This document shows positions 5,920-9,435 of a DNA stretch of 9,435 nucleotides, piece after piece (the first letter of the stretch is position 1; each line of letters starts with the position of its first letter). This DNA comes from Octadecabacter sp. (GTDB lineage Bacteria > Pseudomonadota > Alphaproteobacteria > Rhodobacterales > Rhodobacteraceae), in assembly GCA_018500065.2 (NCBI GenBank), contig JAHBAO020000217.1:1-9435 (forward strand), written 5' to 3'. The notes under the pieces were generated by a model that was not told where the DNA came from, did no database searches, and was given only the letters and a program-made list of their open reading frames with translations. The translations under genes and the position numbers were made by a program.

Positions 5920-8145
5920 ATGCCTGACATGTTGATCGAACTTTTCTCGGAAGAAATTCCTGCGCGGATGCAAGCCAAAGCCGCCGCTGATTTACAGAAA
6001 TTGGTGACCGACGGTTTGGTCGAGGCGGGCCTGACATATGCAGGCGCTGGCGCATTTTCCACGCCCCGTCGTTTGGCGCTGTCCGTCGAAGGCCTAAGTG
6101 CGGAAAGCCCCGACACCCGTGAAGAACGTAAGGGCCCAAAAGTTGGCGCGCCAGATGGCGCGATTGACGGGTTCTGCCGTGGTGCAGGCGTGTCGCGCGA
6201 CAGCCTTGAAGCACGTGATACAGGCAAGGGTGAAGTCTACTTTGCCGTGATCGAAAAGAAGGGCCGCGCGGCGTCAGAAATCATCGCGGAAGTGCTTGAA
6301 AATGCGATCCGTAATTTCCCGTGGCCCAAGTCGATGCGCTGGGGGGCTGGTGCGTTGAAATGGGTGCGTCCGCTGCATTCGATTGTTTGTATTCTCAGCG
6401 ATGAGGCTGGCGCGGAAGTCGTGCCGATGTCTGTTGATGGCATTGCCGCGGGCAACACAACGCACGGCCACCGCTTCATGGCGCCGGATGCGTTTTCTGT
6501 AACCTCTTTCGAGGATTACGAGGCGAAGCTAAAGCGTGCCAATGTTATTTTACGCGCCGATGAACGTGCTGATATGATCTGGTCCGAGGCGTCAAATCAG
6601 GCGTTCGCAGCGGGTTTGGAATTGGTCGAAGACAAAGGTCTTTTGGCTGAGGTTTCGGGCCTCGTTGAATGGCCTGTCGTGCTGATGGGCACCATCGCGG
6701 ATGACTTTTTGTCGCTGCCGCCCGAGGTGCTGACGGCGTCGATGCGCGAGCATCAAAAATTCTTTTCGGTGAAAGATAAAACCGGCCAAGTCGTGCGTTT
6801 TGTCACCGTGGCGAACCGCGAAACTTCGGACCAAGGTAAGACCATTTTGGCGGGCAATCAGAAGGTACTGTTTGCGCGTTTGTCTGACGCGAAGTTCTTC
6901 TGGGAAAACGATTTGCGCGTTGCCAAAGCGGGCGGCCAAGATTGGCTCGATTCACTGGCTAATGTGACGTTCCACAACAAGCTTGGCACGGTTGCCGAAC
7001 TGGTGGGTCGCATGGCCGCACTTGCAGGCGAAATCGCGCCGCTGGTCGATGCTGATGCGGATGAAGCGGCAGAGGCTGCGACGTTTGCCAAGGCCGATCT
7101 GAGTTCCGAAATGATCTATGAATTCCCCGACCTGCAAGGGTTAATGGGGCGCTATTATGCCAAGGAAGCGGGCAAGTCTGACGCCGTGGCATTGGCCGCG
7201 CAGGAACACTATTCGCCACTCGGCCCATCTGATGACGTGCCAAACGCGCCTGTGTCTGTTGCTGTCGCGTTGGCCGAAAAGATCGACAAGCTGACAGGCT
7301 TCTGGGCGATTGATGAAAAGCCGACAGGGTCAAAAGACCCATTCGCGCTGCGCCGTGCGGCGTTGGGGGTTATTCGGTTGGTGTTGGAGAATGGACTGAC
7401 GATAAAGCTCGACCGCTTTATTGACGCACAGTTGGTTCGTCAGAAAGTAAAGGTTTTCGACTCGCTGACTAATGACGAGGTCGCTGAGCTGTTGGAAGAG
7501 ATTGCCAAACATGGCGTTTTCGGTGCCGCGTTCACAACGGTGAAGGAACACTGGACAGATCAAGATGTATCCCCGTCTCAAGGGTTTAACGACCTTGGCG
7601 ACGCGGTGCCTGATTTGTCGGTAGACCTCCTCTCTTTCTTTCACGACCGCCTTAAGGTCTACCTGAAAGACGAAGGCGTTTCCCACGATGTCATCGATGC
7701 GTCCCTTGCAATGCCGGGCAATGATGATCTCCTCCTCCTCGTGAACCGTGCCAAAGCGCTGGCGGCGTTCCTGAAAACCGATGACGGTGAAAACCTGATC
7801 CAAGGGTTCAAGCGCGCCAACAACATCCTGTCCCAAGCGGAAGAAAAAGACGGGGTTGAGTATTCCTTCGGCGCCGATGTGAAGTTCGCGGAAACCGACG
7901 AGGAAAAAGCGCTGTTCAAAGCACTCGATGCCGCGGACGCAAAGATCGCACCAGCGATGGAAGCCGAGGATTTCGCCACAGCGATGTCGGCGATGGCGGA
8001 CCTGCGCGCGCCGATTGATGCGTTTTTCGATGCGGTTCAGATCAACGCGGACACCGAAGTATTGCGCCGCAACCGTCTAAATATGCTGCACCGTATTCGC
8101 ACAATTTGCCTGAGCGTTGCGGATTTACGTAAACTCGAGGGGTAA
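5920..8145 (+). CDS. glyS: Glycyl-tRNA synthetase beta subunit
   Basis: A 741-residue subunit that recognises tRNA-Gly and completes the alpha2beta2 synthetase with GlyQ. Family signatures are MLIELFSEEIPARM (4-17), FSTPRRLALSV (46-56), WPKSMRWGAGALKWVRPLHS (135-154), LPPEVLTASMREHQKFFSV (266-284), FARLSDAKFFWENDL (318-332), FHNKLGTV (351-358), IYEFPDLQGLMGRYYA (399-414) and KDPFALRRAALG (472-483). The C-terminal DALR-like anticodon-binding part ends with LRRNRLNMLHRIR (715-727). The protein is about 50 residues longer than the E. coli subunit (689 residues as recalled). The extra length seems to lie around 505-565, before the LLSFFHDRLKVYLKDEG segment that resumes the family pattern. The start is set by GGAGG at 5907-5911 and the usual MLIEL N-terminus. 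The gene is intact, with no frameshift. Confidence 0.97.
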   Translation: MPDMLIELFSEEIPARMQAKAAADLQKLVTDGLVEAGLTYAGAGAFSTPRRLALSVEGLSAESPDTREERKGPKVGAPDGAIDGFCRGAGVSRDSLEARDTGKGEVYFAVIEKKGRAASEIIAEVLENAIRNFPWPKSMRWGAGALKWVRPLHSIVCILSDEAGAEVVPMSVDGIAAGNTTHGHRFMAPDAFSVTSFEDYEAKLKRANVILRADERADMIWSEASNQAFAAGLELVEDKGLLAEVSGLVEWPVVLMGTIADDFLSLPPEVLTASMREHQKFFSVKDKTGQVVRFVTVANRETSDQGKTILAGNQKVLFARLSDAKFFWENDLRVAKAGGQDWLDSLANVTFHNKLGTVAELVGRMAALAGEIAPLVDADADEAAEAATFAKADLSSEMIYEFPDLQGLMGRYYAKEAGKSDAVALAAQEHYSPLGPSDDVPNAPVSVAVALAEKIDKLTGFWAIDEKPTGSKDPFALRRAALGVIRLVLENGLTIKLDRFIDAQLVRQKVKVFDSLTNDEVAELLEEIAKHGVFGAAFTTVKEHWTDQDVSPSQGFNDLGDAVPDLSVDLLSFFHDRLKVYLKDEGVSHDVIDASLAMPGNDDLLLLVNRAKALAAFLKTDDGENLIQGFKRANNILSQAEEKDGVEYSFGADVKFAETDEEKALFKALDAADAKIAPAMEAEDFATAMSAMADLRAPIDAFFDAVQINADTEVLRRNRLNMLHRIRTICLSVADLRKLEG

Positions 8146-8199
8146 GGACTTAGAAAGGTTCTACTTGCCCTGTGAGGGGACCGCACTATGGTGTCCGCA

Positions 8200-8205
8200 A
8201 AGGGG
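8200..8205 (+). promoter_or_regulatory. Ribosome binding site AAGGGG that supports the GTG start at 8214
   Basis: AAGGGG ends 8 bases before GTG 8214. The competing in-frame GTG at 8172 has only AGAAAGG 13 bases away. The 68 bases between glyS and this gene hold only a tiny CCCT/AGGG hairpin (about 8168-8178) with no T-tract, so read-through from the glyS operon is plausible. Confidence 0.6.
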
Positions 8206-8213
8206 ATGCCGCA

Positions 8214-9435
8214 GTGCAGAAAGTCATCACGCTCAAAGATATGTGTCACGTCACCAAAACCGCGCCGATGGCGAGCGAGGTTCATGGTGGGCGGGCGAAA
8301 TGCCTGCAACGTCTGATCCGGTTGGACATGCCCGTTCCGACGACAGTGGCGCTTTCGTTTGATGCAGTGCGCGCGATTGCAGGGGGGGCTGCGGCAGATT
8401 TACCGCAAATTCTGCGCCATTTCGGGGACAATCCGTTGTTGTCGGTGCGCCCAAGCAGCATGGACCCTGATTGGGGTGGACCGATTGCCATTCTCAACAT
8501 CGGGCTGAATGATGCCAAGCACGCTGAGCTATGTGAAACATTGGGCGAAGAAGTCGCGACGCGACTGTATATGCAATATATTCAGACCTTTGCCGTTGAG
8601 GTCGCACGCCTTGACCCAGAAGAGTTTTACCTAAGCGATCATCCCTCAAAGGATGCGTTGCAGGCGATGTTGCACACCTATGAAACCGAAATGGACGCGG
8701 AATTTCCGCAGGACGTGGGTGAGCAGATTAACGAAGTGTTACGATCCATGTCGCGCACATGGGAAGGTACGACGGCAAGGCTTTTGCGCCAAGCCAAAGG
8801 CGCGCCCGCGGATGCTGGGCTGGGTCTGGTCGTGCAGGAAATGGCGCTGCCGATGGGGGCAGGGGTTTCTGGTTCTGGAGTGATCCAGTTCGCGTCTGGC
8901 ATGACGGGTGAAGAGCAAATCAACGGACGCTACGTCCCGCAAGCGATGCATGCCGAAAAGCTGCGCGACAACGAAGATGCGCTTTTCCTGACGAAAGATC
9001 CGCGTGGAAAATCACTGGAAGAGGCTGCGCCGGAAGCGTTTCAAGACCTGATTAAGTTTGGGGCTATCGCGCGGGTAAAGCTGCGCGAAGAAATGGAAAT
9101 TAAGTTCATCTTGCGGGATGGCGCATTGGTGATCTTGGATGCGGTGCGCATTCAACGCTCCAACCGCGCAGCAGTGCGCATTGCCGTTGATCTTGCCAGC
9201 TCCGGCGTGATCCCCAAAGAAGAAGCGATCATGCGGGTGAAGCCCGCAGCGTTGTCGGAATTGTTACACCGTCAGGTGGATCGCCGTGCAAAACGGGATT
9301 TGCTGGTCACAGGGATTGCTGCAAGTCCGGGTGCGGCCTCGGGGCGTCTGGTCTTTACCGCATCTGAGGCGCAGGCGAGTGCCGCGCGTGGCGAAGCCTG
9401 CGTTCTGGTGCGCCGCGAGACCACACCAGAAGACA
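8214..9435 (+). CDS. Pyruvate phosphate dikinase-like / PEP-binding protein, N-terminal part (runs off window)
   Basis: An open frame from GTG 8214 to the window end (407 residues seen, no stop). It matches the N-terminal half of PPDK, which in the canonical enzyme converts pyruvate, ATP and phosphate to PEP. The nucleotide-binding segment shows HGGRAKCLQRLIRLDMPVP (24-42), PLLSVRPSSMDPDWGGPIA (74-92) and ILNIGLND (93-100). DLASSGVIPKEEAIMRV (326-342) fits the helical link. GIAASPGAASGRLVF (367-381) and VLVRRETTPED (397-407) open the phosphohistidine domain; the catalytic His and the PEP domain are beyond the window. The ATP-grasp part is unusual: GGKG is GGRA, the FTRNP segment is absent, and the usual LQTR near 308-311 reads LDAV. 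It may therefore be a divergent paralogue with altered or lost ATP use. The start is GTG with AAGGGG upstream; GTG 8172 is a less likely alternative. Confidence 0.87.
   Translation, partial: MQKVITLKDMCHVTKTAPMASEVHGGRAKCLQRLIRLDMPVPTTVALSFDAVRAIAGGAAADLPQILRHFGDNPLLSVRPSSMDPDWGGPIAILNIGLNDAKHAELCETLGEEVATRLYMQYIQTFAVEVARLDPEEFYLSDHPSKDALQAMLHTYETEMDAEFPQDVGEQINEVLRSMSRTWEGTTARLLRQAKGAPADAGLGLVVQEMALPMGAGVSGSGVIQFASGMTGEEQINGRYVPQAMHAEKLRDNEDALFLTKDPRGKSLEEAAPEAFQDLIKFGAIARVKLREEMEIKFILRDGALVILDAVRIQRSNRAAVRIAVDLASSGVIPKEEAIMRVKPAALSELLHRQVDRRAKRDLLVTGIAASPGAASGRLVFTASEAQASAARGEACVLVRRETTPED

Noticed and set aside
8172..8213. GTG 8172 as the start of the PPDK-like gene, adding 14 residues
   Set aside because: Its spacing to a purine-rich site is poor, while GTG 8214 has AAGGGG at the right distance. 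It is not fully excluded.
8117..8362. 81-residue open frame across the end of glyS and the start of the PPDK-like gene
   Set aside because: It is out of frame with both genes, has no family signature, and is best explained as a shadow of the PPDK-like frame.

Overview
The window looks like chromosomal DNA of an alphaproteobacterium, most likely a roseobacter-type member of the Rhodobacterales. The basis is protein similarity recalled from family knowledge: a two-subunit glycyl-tRNA synthetase with a small membrane-anchored gene between glyQ and glyS, followed by a PPDK-like gene, plus moderately high GC and strong Shine-Dalgarno sites. No search was run. I see no mobile element, CRISPR array, tRNA or rRNA, and codon use looks even throughout. 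Most of the window is ordinary housekeeping DNA.

Layout. (1) Bases 2-778 (+) are the C-terminal 258 residues of a TrkH-type potassium uptake subunit whose start lies outside the window. (2) Two bases later, 781-2391 (+) encodes a 536-residue thiamine-diphosphate enzyme of the acetolactate synthase/AruI-like group, probably co-transcribed with trkH. (3) A convergent 70-bp gap leads to 2462-4237 (-), a secreted 591-residue protein with a SPOR-like region, a Pro/Thr linker, a peptidoglycan-binding domain, an unassigned domain and a trypsin-like domain in which all three catalytic positions are replaced. (4) A 207-bp divergent gap (4238-4444) contains an 11-bp inverted repeat, a GC hairpin followed by T5, and a weak candidate promoter. 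(5) A tight (+) operon follows: glyQ (4445-5374), a 182-residue membrane-anchored protein that I assign to DUF6446 (5371-5919, ATGA overlap), and glyS (5920-8145). After 68 bp comes the N-terminal 407 residues of a PPDK-like protein (8214 to the window end).

How the genes work together. GlyQ and GlyS form the alpha2beta2 glycyl-tRNA synthetase. The DUF6446-like gene is translationally coupled between them, so its product should be made in step with them although its role is unknown. The PPDK-like protein keeps the overall fold signatures but appears to have lost several ATP-grasp residues, so it may not be a true pyruvate phosphate dikinase. The most interesting points are the two apparently catalytically altered proteins (pseudoprotease and PPDK-like), the protein inserted between glyQ and glyS, and the structured glyQ upstream region. 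I did not find a clearly new multi-gene system.
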